64,000 nt of DNA from Bradyrhizobium huanghuaihaiense (GTDB taxonomy: Bacteria > Pseudomonadota > Alphaproteobacteria > Rhizobiales > Xanthobacteraceae), in contig NZ_VLLA01000002.1 in NCBI RefSeq assembly GCF_007830635.1, positions 714,515 to 778,514 of the forward strand, read 5' to 3'. Of this stretch, positions 19,356 through 28,615 are shown in pieces (positions within the stretch are counted from its first letter, which is position 1; each line of letters starts with the position of its first letter). The notes beneath the pieces were generated by a model. The model was not told the origin of the DNA. It saw only the letters and a program-made list of their open reading frames with translations, and did no database searches. Both the position numbers and the translations under genes were made by a program.

Positions 19356-20516
19356 ATGGTCGAGCCCTTTCCCCTGATCGAAATCTCCGGCCCGCCGCGC
19401 GAGCGTGGCCGTCAGTACGGGCAGAAGGCGGCGGGCCGCATCAAGAAGGGGACGACGCACTACTTCGCGCAGCTGAAGGAGCTCTCGCTCGATGCGAAGG
19501 GCGTATCCGAACTGGTGCGGGACTATCTGCCTGTTATCGAGGGCTTCGATCCGACCTATATCGAAGAGATGCGCGGCATTGCGGAGGGCGCCGACGTTCC
19601 GTTCGAGGATGTCGTGCTGCTCAACGCCCGCACAGAGATCCTCAAGCTTGCCAATCCAAAGATCCGCGCGCGCCTGAAGACGCCCGACGAGCCTGACGGC
19701 TGCACCGGCGTCGTCGTGATGCCGCAGGCGGCCGCGAGCGGCCGCCTGATCCACTCCCAGAACTGGGACTGGAAGCGCGAATGCGCCGAGACGGCAGTGG
19801 TGCTGAAGGTCCGGCGCGATGACGGTCCTGATCTCATGACCTTCACCGAGGCCGGCGCCCTCGGTCGCTGTGGCTTCAACGCGGTCGGCATCGCGATCAC
19901 CGCGAACTATCTCCAAAGTGACCGTGACTATCGCCAGGTCGGCGTGCCCTTGGCGCTGATCCGCCGCAAGGTGCTGGAACAGGAGCATCTCGCGCTGGCG
20001 ATGCGTGCCGTCTATTGCACCAGGAAGTCCGCGGCCAACAACATGATCGTCAGCCATCGCGAGGGCGTGGCGATTGATTTCGAATGTGCGCCGGATGAGA
20101 CCTTTCAGGTGCATCCGCAGAACGGCCTGCTGGTGCACGCCAATCACTTCGTGAGCCCGGTTGCGCTCGGCAAGCTCAAGGACGCCGGCATCCAGGATAC
20201 GCCCGATAGTCTCTACCGCGACATTCGCGTCCGCGATCTGCTGCAGCCGCACATCGGCAGCATCACCTTCGACACCGTCAAGAACGCCCTGTTCGACGAG
20301 TTCGCCTATCCCTGGTCGGTGTGCCGCCCGCCGCGCCGCAATCTCAGCAACAACCTCAGCGCCACCGTGGCGATGATCCTGATGGAGCCGGCGAGCGGAA
20401 TGATGCAGGCGGCGCCGCTGCCGGCGCTCAATCGCGAGTTCACCACTTACCAGCTCGAGATCGACGAAATCGGGCGGGCCGCGTACGAGCGGTCTGCCGC
20501 CGCGGGGGCCGCGTGA
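19356..20516 (+). CDS. C45 family peptidase / acyl-CoA:6-APA acyltransferase-like protein
   Basis: A 386-residue Ntn-hydrolase family protein related to isopenicillin N acyltransferase (peptidase C45). In this family the protein cleaves itself before a cysteine that becomes the N-terminal nucleophile; Cys116 in DGCTG fits. The early ISGPPRERGRQYG block and the later HSQNWDW segment are typical. ATG 19356 is used, with AAGGAA 12 bases upstream; an in-frame ATG at 19314 would add 14 residues. It leads the third peptide importer operon. Members hydrolyse or transfer acyl groups on amides, so it may process an acylated amino compound. Confidence 0.83.
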   Translation: MVEPFPLIEISGPPRERGRQYGQKAAGRIKKGTTHYFAQLKELSLDAKGVSELVRDYLPVIEGFDPTYIEEMRGIAEGADVPFEDVVLLNARTEILKLANPKIRARLKTPDEPDGCTGVVVMPQAAASGRLIHSQNWDWKRECAETAVVLKVRRDDGPDLMTFTEAGALGRCGFNAVGIAITANYLQSDRDYRQVGVPLALIRRKVLEQEHLALAMRAVYCTRKSAANNMIVSHREGVAIDFECAPDETFQVHPQNGLLVHANHFVSPVALGKLKDAGIQDTPDSLYRDIRVRDLLQPHIGSITFDTVKNALFDEFAYPWSVCRPPRRNLSNNLSATVAMILMEPASGMMQAAPLPALNREFTTYQLEIDEIGRAAYERSAAAGAA

Positions 20517-22081
20517 TGCGGCGGCGTCGGCCATCGCCGGCATGGGCGGTCGGTTTGGCCGCGCTCGCCCTGTGGGCCATGCTGGGGAGGGCCGGCGCCG
20601 AAACATTGCTGCGGACGCGGCTCAATGCCGACATCCGTTCCACCGATCCCGGCACCAATCGCGACGCCAACACCGACGGCGTGATCGCGCATGTGGTGGA
20701 GGGCCTTGTCGCCTTCCGTGACGACACCTCGATCGGCCCGATGCTGGCCGAGAGCTGGACCGTTTCGAACGAAGGCAAGACCTATACGTTCCGCCTGCGC
20801 CAGGACATCAAGTTCCATAATGGTGCGATCATGACGGCGGACGACGTGGTCTGGTCGCTGAAGCGCTGGCTCGACCCGGCAACGCAATGGCGTTGCCTGT
20901 CCGAGTTCAGCGCCACCGGCATCGCGCGGATCGAGAAGATCGAGGCGCCCGATCCGCAGACCGTTGCCATCACGCTCGATCAGCCGACGGCCCTGTTCCT
21001 GCCGACCCTGGCGCGTCCCGATTGCGGCCAGACCGCCATCATTCACCGCGACTCCGTCGGTCCTGACGGCAAATGGATCGCCCCTGTTGGCACCGGCCCG
21101 TTCAAGCTCGCCGAGTGGAAGCGGGGACAATATGTCGATGTCGTGCGGTTCGACGGCTACGTCTCGCGCAGCGAGCCGCGCACCGGTTACACCGGCGCCA
21201 AGGACGTCAAGGTCGATCGCGTTCGTTTCAACGTGATCCCGGACAGTTCTGCGGCGAAGGCGGGACTGCTCAGCGGCTCGCTCGACGTCATCATGAGCCT
21301 GTCGATCCCCGATCTCGAGGAGCTCAAATCGCGTCCCGAGGTGCAGCTCAGCATCACGCCCGCGCTCGGCCTCACCGGCATCCTGTTCCAGACCAAAGAC
21401 CCGCTGCTGAAGGACGTGCGCATCCGCCGCGCCATTGCGCTGTCGATCGACACCGCGCAGATCGTCGATGCCGTGATGATGGGCACCGCGCGCCCCAACA
21501 ATTCCGCGCTGCCGCTCGGCGGCCCCTTCTACAGCGAGGCGCAGTCGCACGGCTACGCGCAGAACATCGCGGAGGCCAAGAAGCTGCTGCTGGAAGCCGG
21601 CTATCGCGGCCAGCCGATCAAGATGATCACCAACAAGCGCTACAGCTACGTGTTCGATTCCTCCGTGCTGGTGCAGGCGATGGCGCAAACCGTCGGCATC
21701 AACGTCGAGCTCGAGGTCATGGACTGGGCCGCGCAGCTCGACCGCTACAACCGCGGCGACTACCAGTCGATGGCCTTTACCTATTCGGCGCGGCTCGATC
21801 CCTCCTTGAGCTTCGAGATGCTGACCGGTCCGAAGGCGACGCAACCGCGCAAGGTCTGGGATAATCCGGAGGCGCAGGAGATGCTGCGCCAGTCCATGAT
21901 GATCGACGACGCCGCCAAACGGCAGGCGCTGTTCGACGAGATGCACAAGCGCTTCATCGCCGACGTGCCGATGATCGTGCTGTTCAACGGTGCCGAGCTG
22001 ACGGCGCTGCGCAAGGGCATCAAGGGCTATGCCGGCTGGCTCTATCCGCAGCCGCGGTTCTGGGGCGTCATGGTCGAGTAG
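20516..22081 (+). CDS. Peptide-type ABC substrate-binding protein (first of a pair)
   Basis: A 521-residue family 5 binding protein with a Sec signal peptide (charged MRRRR start, hydrophobic core, cleavage near GAGA). The mature region opens with STDPGTNRDANT and the VVEGLVAF segment. It overlaps the C45 stop by one base (TGATG) and is nine bases from the first permease. It is clearly paralogous to the binding protein at 25463; both share the DxNTxxVxxxxxEGLVAxR pattern and the GTGPFKLAEW block. Ligand unknown. Confidence 0.91.
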   Translation: MRRRRPSPAWAVGLAALALWAMLGRAGAETLLRTRLNADIRSTDPGTNRDANTDGVIAHVVEGLVAFRDDTSIGPMLAESWTVSNEGKTYTFRLRQDIKFHNGAIMTADDVVWSLKRWLDPATQWRCLSEFSATGIARIEKIEAPDPQTVAITLDQPTALFLPTLARPDCGQTAIIHRDSVGPDGKWIAPVGTGPFKLAEWKRGQYVDVVRFDGYVSRSEPRTGYTGAKDVKVDRVRFNVIPDSSAAKAGLLSGSLDVIMSLSIPDLEELKSRPEVQLSITPALGLTGILFQTKDPLLKDVRIRRAIALSIDTAQIVDAVMMGTARPNNSALPLGGPFYSEAQSHGYAQNIAEAKKLLLEAGYRGQPIKMITNKRYSYVFDSSVLVQAMAQTVGINVELEVMDWAAQLDRYNRGDYQSMAFTYSARLDPSLSFEMLTGPKATQPRKVWDNPEAQEMLRQSMMIDDAAKRQALFDEMHKRFIADVPMIVLFNGAELTALRKGIKGYAGWLYPQPRFWGVMVE

Positions 22082-22090
22082 GGCGGCGCC

Positions 22091-23035
22091 ATGTTGGGTT
22101 ACCTCGCAAGACGGCTGGCCATGACAATCCCGACGCTGCTGCTGGTCGCGGTCGGGGTCTTTGCGCTGGTCCGGCTCATTCCCGGCGATCCCGTTCAGGT
22201 GATGCTCGGCGATGCTGCCGATCCCGCGCAGGCGGCGCAGCTCCGCGCCCAGCTCGGGCTCGACCAGCCGATCCCGGTCCAGTTCATGCACTGGATCGCC
22301 AAGCTTGCGACCGGGGATTTCGGGCACTCCATCACCAACAATCTCGAAGTGCTGCCGCTGATCCTCGATCGCTTCCAGGTCAGCGCCGTCATCGTGCTGG
22401 TGGCGGTTGCGGCGGCCGCATGCATCGCGGTTCCCGCCGGCCTCGTCGCGGCCTGGAAGCAGAACAGCCTGCTCGATCTCTCCGTCGTCGGCGGCGCCAC
22501 GCTGCTGCTGTCGATCCCGAGCTTCTGGCTCGGTCTTCTGCTGCTATTGCTGTTCGGCCTCAAGCTGAAATGGCTGCCGGTGATCGGCTATGTGCCCTTC
22601 ACGGAGAATTTCTGGCAGGCGGCGACCTTCATCGTGCTGCCGATCGCGACGCTGACCATGGTCGAGATCGGCGTGCTCACGCGCATGGCGCGCGCCGCCT
22701 CGATCGAGGTGCTCAGGCTCGAATATGTCACCCACGCACGCGCCAAGGGCGTGCCGGAATGGCGCGTGCTGGCGCGGCACGTGCTGCCGAACGCGTTTGC
22801 GCCGACTTGGACCCTGATCGGCCTCGTGCTCGGCCATCTCCTCGGCGGCATTGCCGTGATCGAGACCGTGTTCACGCTGCCGGGGCTTGGCCGGCTCCTG
22901 GTCGATTCCATCTTCGCCCGCGATTATCCCGTGGTGCAGGGCTGTCTGCTGTTCACGGCGGTGATCTACGTCGTCGTCAATCTGATCGTCGACCTCTGCT
23001 ATCCCTTGTTCGATCCCAGGGTGACGGTGGCATGA
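22091..23035 (+). CDS. ABC transporter permease (DppB type)
   Basis: A 314-residue permease with an N-terminal anchor (about residues 10-28), LIPGDPVQVMLGD signature and an EAA-like loop near THARAKGVPEW. Start ATG at 22091, nine bases after the binding-protein stop, with GGGCGG-type purines only weakly matching a ribosome site. It overlaps the next permease by ATGA. Third permease set in the window. Confidence 0.92.
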   Translation: MLGYLARRLAMTIPTLLLVAVGVFALVRLIPGDPVQVMLGDAADPAQAAQLRAQLGLDQPIPVQFMHWIAKLATGDFGHSITNNLEVLPLILDRFQVSAVIVLVAVAAAACIAVPAGLVAAWKQNSLLDLSVVGGATLLLSIPSFWLGLLLLLLFGLKLKWLPVIGYVPFTENFWQAATFIVLPIATLTMVEIGVLTRMARAASIEVLRLEYVTHARAKGVPEWRVLARHVLPNAFAPTWTLIGLVLGHLLGGIAVIETVFTLPGLGRLLVDSIFARDYPVVQGCLLFTAVIYVVVNLIVDLCYPLFDPRVTVA

Positions 23036-23844
23036 GGATGCGCGCCAACACCGCGATCGGCGGTACCTTGATCGCGCTCCTGCTCGGTGCGGCGGGCACC
23101 GGTGCGTTCTGGACGCCGTTCGACCCGCTGCGCATCAATCTGCGCGCGCGCCTGCAGGCGCCGTCGTCGCTGCATTGGTTCGGGACGGACGAGTTCGGCC
23201 GCGACGTGCTCAGCCGCATCATGGTCGGGGCCGGCGCGAGCGTCGTGATTGCCCTGATCACGGTGCTGCTGGCGGTGACCGCCGGCATGGTGATCGGCTG
23301 CGCGGCCGGCTACATCCGCGGCTGGGCCGATCGCATCATCATGGCCGTCAATGACGCGCTGCTGGCGTTTCCCGGTATCCTGCTGGCGCTGGCGGTGATG
23401 ATCGTGGTCGGCGCCAACAAGGCCGGGCTGATCCTGGCGCTTGGCCTTGCCTACATCCCGTCGGTGGTCCGCGTGGTGCGCGGCACCGTGCTGTCGATCC
23501 GCGAGAAGGAATATGTCGAGGCCTCGCGCGTCATCGGCAATTCGGAAGTTTATTCGATGTTCCGCCACGTGATGCCGAATGCGATCGCGCCGGTTGCGGT
23601 GCTCGCGACCAGCATGTTCGGCTGGGTGCTGCTGGCCGAGAGCGCGCTGAGCTTCCTCGGCCTCGGCGTGCCGCCGCCGGCGCCGACCTGGGGCAACATG
23701 CTGGCGGCAAGCCGTCCGTTCATGGAGACCGCGGCCTGGCTCTCGATCGCCCCGGGCCTCTGCATCGCGCTGACGCTGCTCGGCATCAACCTGCTCGGCG
23801 ATTCCCTGCGTGATCGCCTCGACCCCAGGATGGCGCACGGATGA
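23032..23844 (+). CDS. ABC transporter permease (DppC type)
   Basis: A 270-residue partner permease. It has the FGTDEFGRDVLSRI block and an EAA-type loop near EASRVIGNSE, and ends with the family's GDSLRDRLDPRMA. The ATG at 23032 overlaps the upstream stop; a second in-frame ATG at 23038 is possible. The N-terminus is short, with the anchor helix almost immediately after the start. It overlaps the ATPase start. Confidence 0.92.
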   Translation: MRMRANTAIGGTLIALLLGAAGTGAFWTPFDPLRINLRARLQAPSSLHWFGTDEFGRDVLSRIMVGAGASVVIALITVLLAVTAGMVIGCAAGYIRGWADRIIMAVNDALLAFPGILLALAVMIVVGANKAGLILALGLAYIPSVVRVVRGTVLSIREKEYVEASRVIGNSEVYSMFRHVMPNAIAPVAVLATSMFGWVLLAESALSFLGLGVPPPAPTWGNMLAASRPFMETAAWLSIAPGLCIALTLLGINLLGDSLRDRLDPRMAHG

Positions 23845-25448
23845 CGCTGCTGTCGGTCGAGAATCTGCGTATTGAGGTCGCCGCCAGCAAGGCGGCGATC
23901 GTCGAGGATTTGTCCTTTGCCGTCGAGCGCGGCGAGTTCCTCGCGGTCGTCGGCGAATCCGGCAGCGGCAAGACGGCGGCGGCACGCGCCGTGCTCGGCC
24001 TGTTGCCGCCGGGGCTGCGCAAGGCCGGCGGCCGCATCGTGCTTGATGGCGTCGATCTCGCCAACGTCTCGGGGCGCCAGATGCGGACGCTGCGCGGGCC
24101 CGTTGTCGGCATGGTGTTCCAGGAGCCGATGGTGTCGCTCAATCCCGCCATCAGCGTCGGTGCGCAGATGGCGGAAGGCCTCGGCCTGCACGAGCGGCTC
24201 GGCAAGCGCGAGATCAAACGCCGCTGCCTCGACATGCTGGCGCGCGTGCAGATCCGCGATCCCGAGCGGACGTTTGACGCCTATCCGCACGAATTCTCCG
24301 GCGGCATGCGCCAGCGCATCATGCTGGCCTCGGTGATGCTGTTGAAGCCGAAGCTGCTGATCGCGGACGAGCCGACCACGGCGCTCGATACGCTGACGCA
24401 GCGCGAGGTGCTCGATCTCATGGTCGGGCTGGCCCGCGACCACGGCACCTCGGTGATGCTGATCACCCACAACCTCGGCCTCGTCTCGCGCTATGCGCAG
24501 CGCGCGCTGGTGCTGCGCCAGGGCAGGATGGTCGAAACCGGCACGACGCGGCAGATCCTGTTCTCGCCGCGCGAGGCCTATACCAAACGTCTGGTCGAGG
24601 CCCTGCCGCGTCGCGGCGCCACGACGAAGGCGCGACAGGGTGGCGAACCGCTCGTCAGCGTGCGCGGACTGAAGGTCGGCTTTGCCGGGCGGCAGCGGCT
24701 GTTCCGCCGCGACAGCGGCGTCTCCGCCGTCAACGGCGTCGATCTCGACATTGCCGCGGGTGAGACCGTTGCCGTGGTCGGCGGCAGCGGCTCCGGCAAG
24801 ACCACGCTCGGCCGTGCCATGCTGCGGCTGATTCCGACAACAGACGGCGAGATCAGGTTCCGGGGCAGGGACGTCACGGCCACCGTCGATCGCGACTTCC
24901 GTCTCGCCTCGCAGCTCGTGTTCCAGGATCCCTATTCCTCGCTCGATCCGCGCATGCGCGTCGGCGAGATCGTCGCCGAGCCGCTGCGTCACGTGCCGCA
25001 ATTGACGCCGTCCGAGCGCGACAGGCGCGTCGAGGCGATGCTCGACGAGGTCGGGCTTGCCGGCCTCGGCAAGCGCTGGCCGCATGAATTGTCCGGCGGG
25101 CAGCGGCAGCGCATCGCGATTGCGCGCGCCATCGTGCGCGAGCCGGCCTTCGTCGTTGCGGACGAGCCGGTCTCGGCGCTCGACATGACCATCCAGGCGC
25201 AGGTGCTAAAACTGTTCGAGCGGCTGCAGGCGCAATACGGTTTTGCCTGCCTGTTCATCAGCCATGATCTCGCGGCGGTCGAGCAGGTCGCCGACCGCGT
25301 GGTGGTGATGCAGGGTGGCAAGATCGTCGAGCAGGGCTCGCGCGACGACATCTTCGATCGCCCCCAGCATGACTACACCAAGGCGCTGCTCGCAGCCGCG
25401 CCCGTCTTGGACTTCGCTGGTGCGGCGGCGGAGCGAGCCTCGGGTTAA
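23841..25448 (+). CDS. Fused dual ABC ATPase (DppD-DppF type)
   Basis: A 535-residue protein with two nucleotide-binding domains. Domain 1 has Walker A Lys44 (GESGSGKT), signature FSGGMRQR and [12 protein letters not shown]. Domain 2 has Lys320 (GGSGSGKT), LSGGQRQR and FVVADEPVSALD. It energises the permeases at 22091 and 23032. It overlaps the preceding gene and ends 14 bases before a second binding-protein gene, so one transporter core probably serves two receptors. Confidence 0.93.
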   Translation: MTLLSVENLRIEVAASKAAIVEDLSFAVERGEFLAVVGESGSGKTAAARAVLGLLPPGLRKAGGRIVLDGVDLANVSGRQMRTLRGPVVGMVFQEPMVSLNPAISVGAQMAEGLGLHERLGKREIKRRCLDMLARVQIRDPERTFDAYPHEFSGGMRQRIMLASVMLLKPKLLIADEPTTALDTLTQREVLDLMVGLARDHGTSVMLITHNLGLVSRYAQRALVLRQGRMVETGTTRQILFSPREAYTKRLVEALPRRGATTKARQGGEPLVSVRGLKVGFAGRQRLFRRDSGVSAVNGVDLDIAAGETVAVVGGSGSGKTTLGRAMLRLIPTTDGEIRFRGRDVTATVDRDFRLASQLVFQDPYSSLDPRMRVGEIVAEPLRHVPQLTPSERDRRVEAMLDEVGLAGLGKRWPHELSGGQRQRIAIARAIVREPAFVVADEPVSALDMTIQAQVLKLFERLQAQYGFACLFISHDLAAVEQVADRVVVMQGGKIVEQGSRDDIFDRPQHDYTKALLAAAPVLDFAGAAAERASG

Positions 25449-25462
25449 TCAGGATCTTGCGT

Positions 25463-27004
25463 ATGAAGCGTTTTGTCGTCGCGTTGTGTCTGATGCTCGC
25501 GCCGTTATCCGCGGCCCGCGCCGAGAGCGTCCTGCGCAGCATGGTCACGACCGATATCCGCGGCCTGATGCCGGGCAACAGCCCCGATGACAACACCGGC
25601 CTGGTGCTGCAGCAGATCTACGAGGGGCTCGTCGCCTGGCGCAGCGACGGCACCGTCGCCCCGATGCTGGCCAAAGCGGTCGAGACGTCGGAGGATGGCC
25701 GCACTTACGCCTTTACGCTGCGCGAGGGCGTCACCTTCCACAACGGCGCGCCGCTGACGTCGCGCGAGGTAGCGTGGACCTGGGAGCGCTTCCTCGATCC
25801 GAAATCCGCCTGGCCATGCCGGACCAATTTCGACGGCACGCGCAAGATCAAGATCGTCGAGATCACGGCGCCGTCGCCGGAACAAGTCGTCTTCCGCCTG
25901 GCGGAGCCGAGTGGCGCCTTCCTCAGCACGATGGCGCGGGCCGATTGCGACGGCACCGGCATCGCGCATCCGGACTCGGTCGGCGCCGATGGTGCCTGGC
26001 AGAAGGCGATCGGCACCGGGCCGTTCAAGCTTGCCGAATGGCGCCGCGGCCAGTTCATCGAGCTCGTCCGCAACGAGGCCTATGCGGCGCGCAGCGAGCC
26101 GGCCGATGGGCTTGCCGGGGCCAAGCTGCCCAAGGTCGATCGCATCAAGCTCTCCATCGTGCCTGATCCGGCGGCGGCGAAGGCCGCGATCCAGTCGGGC
26201 AATCTCGATCTCTGGCCGTCGGCCGATCCCAAATTCGCGAGTGAGCTGAAGTCGGCAGGCCTGGTGATCGCCTCAGCCCCGGTCGCCTCGCTGAATGCGA
26301 TCGTGATGCAGACGGGCGATCCGCTGCTGAAGGACAAACGCATCCGCGAGGCGATCGCGGCCTCGCTCGACTATCCCGGCATGAGCGACAATCTCACCGA
26401 CGGTTTTGCCAAGCCGAGCACCTCGCTCGTGCCGCTGTCGAGCCGTTACTACGGCGCGGTGGAGCAGGCCGGCCCAAACCTCGACATCGCGCGCGCAAAG
26501 AAGCTGCTGAGCGAGGCGGGCTACAAGGGCGAGCCGATCAGGATCACCACCAATTCACGGTTTCCGGTGATGAACGACGTCGCCGTGCTGGCGCAGGCGA
26601 TGGCGCAGCAGGCGGGCCTCAATCTCACGGTCGAGGTCGTCGAGTTCGCGGCCCAGCTCATCCGCTACAACAAGGGCGACTATCAGCTCATGGTGTGGAA
26701 CTACACGCCCTATCTCGATCCCGCCTTCGGCCTCGACCGCTTCATCGGCGACAAGGCCGCGCAGCCGGATCGCGTCTGGGGCAATCGCGATGCGATCGAG
26801 CTGCTCGGCAAGCTGATGGAAACGTCCGAACCCGCCGCGCGCCAGCCGCTGTTCGATGCGCTCCACAAACTGTTCGTCGACGATGCGCCGATGATCGTGT
26901 GGAGCTCCGGCGTCAACGTCTCCGCGGTCTCGCCTGCCGTGCGCGGTTACGCGCCGTGGGCTGGCCGCAAACCCCGCTTCTGGAATGTCGAGGTTGTCAG
27001 ATGA
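25463..27004 (+). CDS. Peptide-type ABC substrate-binding protein (second of a pair)
   Basis: A 513-residue family 5 binding protein with a Sec signal peptide (MKRFVVALCLMLAP, cleavage near ARA). ATG 25463 is preferred, with AGGA at 25451-25454; a TTG six bases earlier is in frame. Strongly paralogous to the protein at 20516. It has no permease or ATPase set of its own and overlaps the deacetylase-like gene downstream. It most likely extends the ligand range of the upstream transporter. Confidence 0.91.
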   Translation: MKRFVVALCLMLAPLSAARAESVLRSMVTTDIRGLMPGNSPDDNTGLVLQQIYEGLVAWRSDGTVAPMLAKAVETSEDGRTYAFTLREGVTFHNGAPLTSREVAWTWERFLDPKSAWPCRTNFDGTRKIKIVEITAPSPEQVVFRLAEPSGAFLSTMARADCDGTGIAHPDSVGADGAWQKAIGTGPFKLAEWRRGQFIELVRNEAYAARSEPADGLAGAKLPKVDRIKLSIVPDPAAAKAAIQSGNLDLWPSADPKFASELKSAGLVIASAPVASLNAIVMQTGDPLLKDKRIREAIAASLDYPGMSDNLTDGFAKPSTSLVPLSSRYYGAVEQAGPNLDIARAKKLLSEAGYKGEPIRITTNSRFPVMNDVAVLAQAMAQQAGLNLTVEVVEFAAQLIRYNKGDYQLMVWNYTPYLDPAFGLDRFIGDKAAQPDRVWGNRDAIELLGKLMETSEPAARQPLFDALHKLFVDDAPMIVWSSGVNVSAVSPAVRGYAPWAGRKPRFWNVEVVR

Positions 27005-27846
27005 TTTCCCTAGCCCAGCGCAGGCAACATGCCTGGCCGGACGGCGCGCGCTGCGTCGTCGGCCTCACGCTCGATTTCGACGGCACCTCGCTCGAACGCG
27101 GCCGCGGCCAGCTGCCGCTCGGGGCGCGCTCGCACGGTCGCTATTCCGCCAAATGCGGCATCCCGCGCTTCGTCGACATGTTCACGCGGCACAACGTGCC
27201 CTGGACATTCTATGTCTCGGGCTATGACGCGGAAGAAAGTCCCGATCTCGTCCGCGACATCTCGCGCTTGGGCGTCGAGATCGGCTCGCACGGCTATTTT
27301 CACGAGGGCGTCGATCCCGGCGATGCCGAGCCGGAGCTCCTGGAACGGACGCACCGGCTGCTCACGGAGATCACCGGCATCGCGCCGCGGGGATGGCGCT
27401 CGCCGTCCGGGCACAAGACCGCGCGCACGCTGCGCAAGCTCCGCGAGCTCGGCTATGTCTACGATTCCAGCGACAAGGATTTCGACCTGCCGTATCTCGC
27501 CCGCTATGACGGCGAGGAGCGCAGCGACTATGTCTGCCTGCCCAACAACACATCGAGCCTCGACGATTTCCCGTTCTACCGCGTCAGCTATACGCCGCCG
27601 TCGGAAGTGCTGACGCATTGGGAGCAGGAGTTCGACGCCATCTATGCCGAGGGCGGTTACTACAACCTGACCTTCCACCCGCGCGTCGGTTATGGCTCCG
27701 GCTCACCTGCGCGCGTCGCCGCAGTCGAAGGGCTGATCAAATATGCCAAGCGCCATGAGGGCGTGCGCTTCGTCGGCATGCTCGAGATCGCCGAATGGTG
27801 CCTGAAGCGTCCGACCGATTGGCGGCGGGACTGGAGCGGACAATGA
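27001..27846 (+). CDS. Polysaccharide deacetylase (NodB-fold) family hydrolase, metal site intact
   Basis: A 281-residue NodB-fold hydrolase. The metal-site residues are present: Asp25/Asp27 in TLDFDG and His97/His101 in SHGYFHE, followed by the RSPSGH segment. SHGYFHE is closest to PgdA-like and cyclic imidase-type members of the family, which act on small C-N bonds as well as on sugars. It sits inside a peptide-importer operon, overlapping the binding-protein stop (ATGA) and the next deacetylase-like gene. A small amide or imide is therefore a more natural substrate than a polysaccharide, but this is inference. Confidence 0.85.
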   Translation: MISLAQRRQHAWPDGARCVVGLTLDFDGTSLERGRGQLPLGARSHGRYSAKCGIPRFVDMFTRHNVPWTFYVSGYDAEESPDLVRDISRLGVEIGSHGYFHEGVDPGDAEPELLERTHRLLTEITGIAPRGWRSPSGHKTARTLRKLRELGYVYDSSDKDFDLPYLARYDGEERSDYVCLPNNTSSLDDFPFYRVSYTPPSEVLTHWEQEFDAIYAEGGYYNLTFHPRVGYGSGSPARVAAVEGLIKYAKRHEGVRFVGMLEIAEWCLKRPTDWRRDWSGQ

Positions 27847-28613
27847 CGAAGCCGATCATTCCAATTGTCGTGACCGTCAATCTCCAGGGCAAGACGGTGG
27901 AGCTGACCCAGCTTGGCGAGGACGCTCTGTTCGGCCGCGCCTCTTACGGAAAATACGCCTATGCAGTCGGCTGCGAGCGGCTGTTCGGGCTGCTCGATCG
28001 TCACGGCATCAAATCCACCGTGTTCGTGCCCGGCGCGGAGGCTGCGGCCAATCCCAACTATATCGCAGCGCTCGCCGGCCGCGGTCATGAGATCGCCGCG
28101 CACGGCTGGGCGATGGAGGAGATGGACGCGGCCGGCATCGACGAGCGCGGGCTGCTCGAGCGCACGCATGCCACGCTGTCGCGGATCGTCGGCCGTGCGC
28201 CGCGCGGTTTCCGGGCGCCGCATGGTCGCCTCAGCGAACGTACGCTCGGGCATCTGGCCGATCTCGGCTATCGCTACGATTCGAGCTTTCAGGATGACGA
28301 CCATCCGTACCGGCTCGATGCCGATGGCGGCCACGGCATGGTCGAGGTGCCGCATGCGGAGATCCTGATCGACGCGACGCTCTACGGCCAGCGCCAGACG
28401 CATGATCGCGTCATCAAGATGTGGCGCGAGGAGATCGAGGCGATGCATCGCGAGCGCTGCCTGATCACGCTGACGCTGCATCCGCGCAGCGACTACGGCA
28501 GCGCGCGGGCGAGCCGTGTCGCCGCGCTCGACGGCCTGCTGAGCTGGCTGCGGGGTCTGGACGGCGTTGCGTTCCTGACCTGCGAAGAGGTCGCCGATCG
28601 ATCGGGTTCCTGA
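27843..28613 (+). CDS. NodB-fold deacetylase homologue lacking the metal-site residues
   Basis: A 256-residue NodB-fold protein related to its upstream neighbour. Where the neighbour has TLDFDG, this one has TVNLQG (residues 11-16), so both acidic residues are replaced by Asn13 and Gln15. Where the neighbour has the HxxxH pair, it has His87 but Met91 (AHGWAME). The RGFRAPHGR segment is kept. It may be a metal-independent enzyme, as proposed for PuuE-type allantoinases with an HGW motif, or a regulatory or structural partner of the intact paralogue. Last gene of the operon. Confidence 0.82.
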   Translation: MTKPIIPIVVTVNLQGKTVELTQLGEDALFGRASYGKYAYAVGCERLFGLLDRHGIKSTVFVPGAEAAANPNYIAALAGRGHEIAAHGWAMEEMDAAGIDERGLLERTHATLSRIVGRAPRGFRAPHGRLSERTLGHLADLGYRYDSSFQDDDHPYRLDADGGHGMVEVPHAEILIDATLYGQRQTHDRVIKMWREEIEAMHRERCLITLTLHPRSDYGSARASRVAALDGLLSWLRGLDGVAFLTCEEVADRSGS

Positions 28614-28615
28614 TC

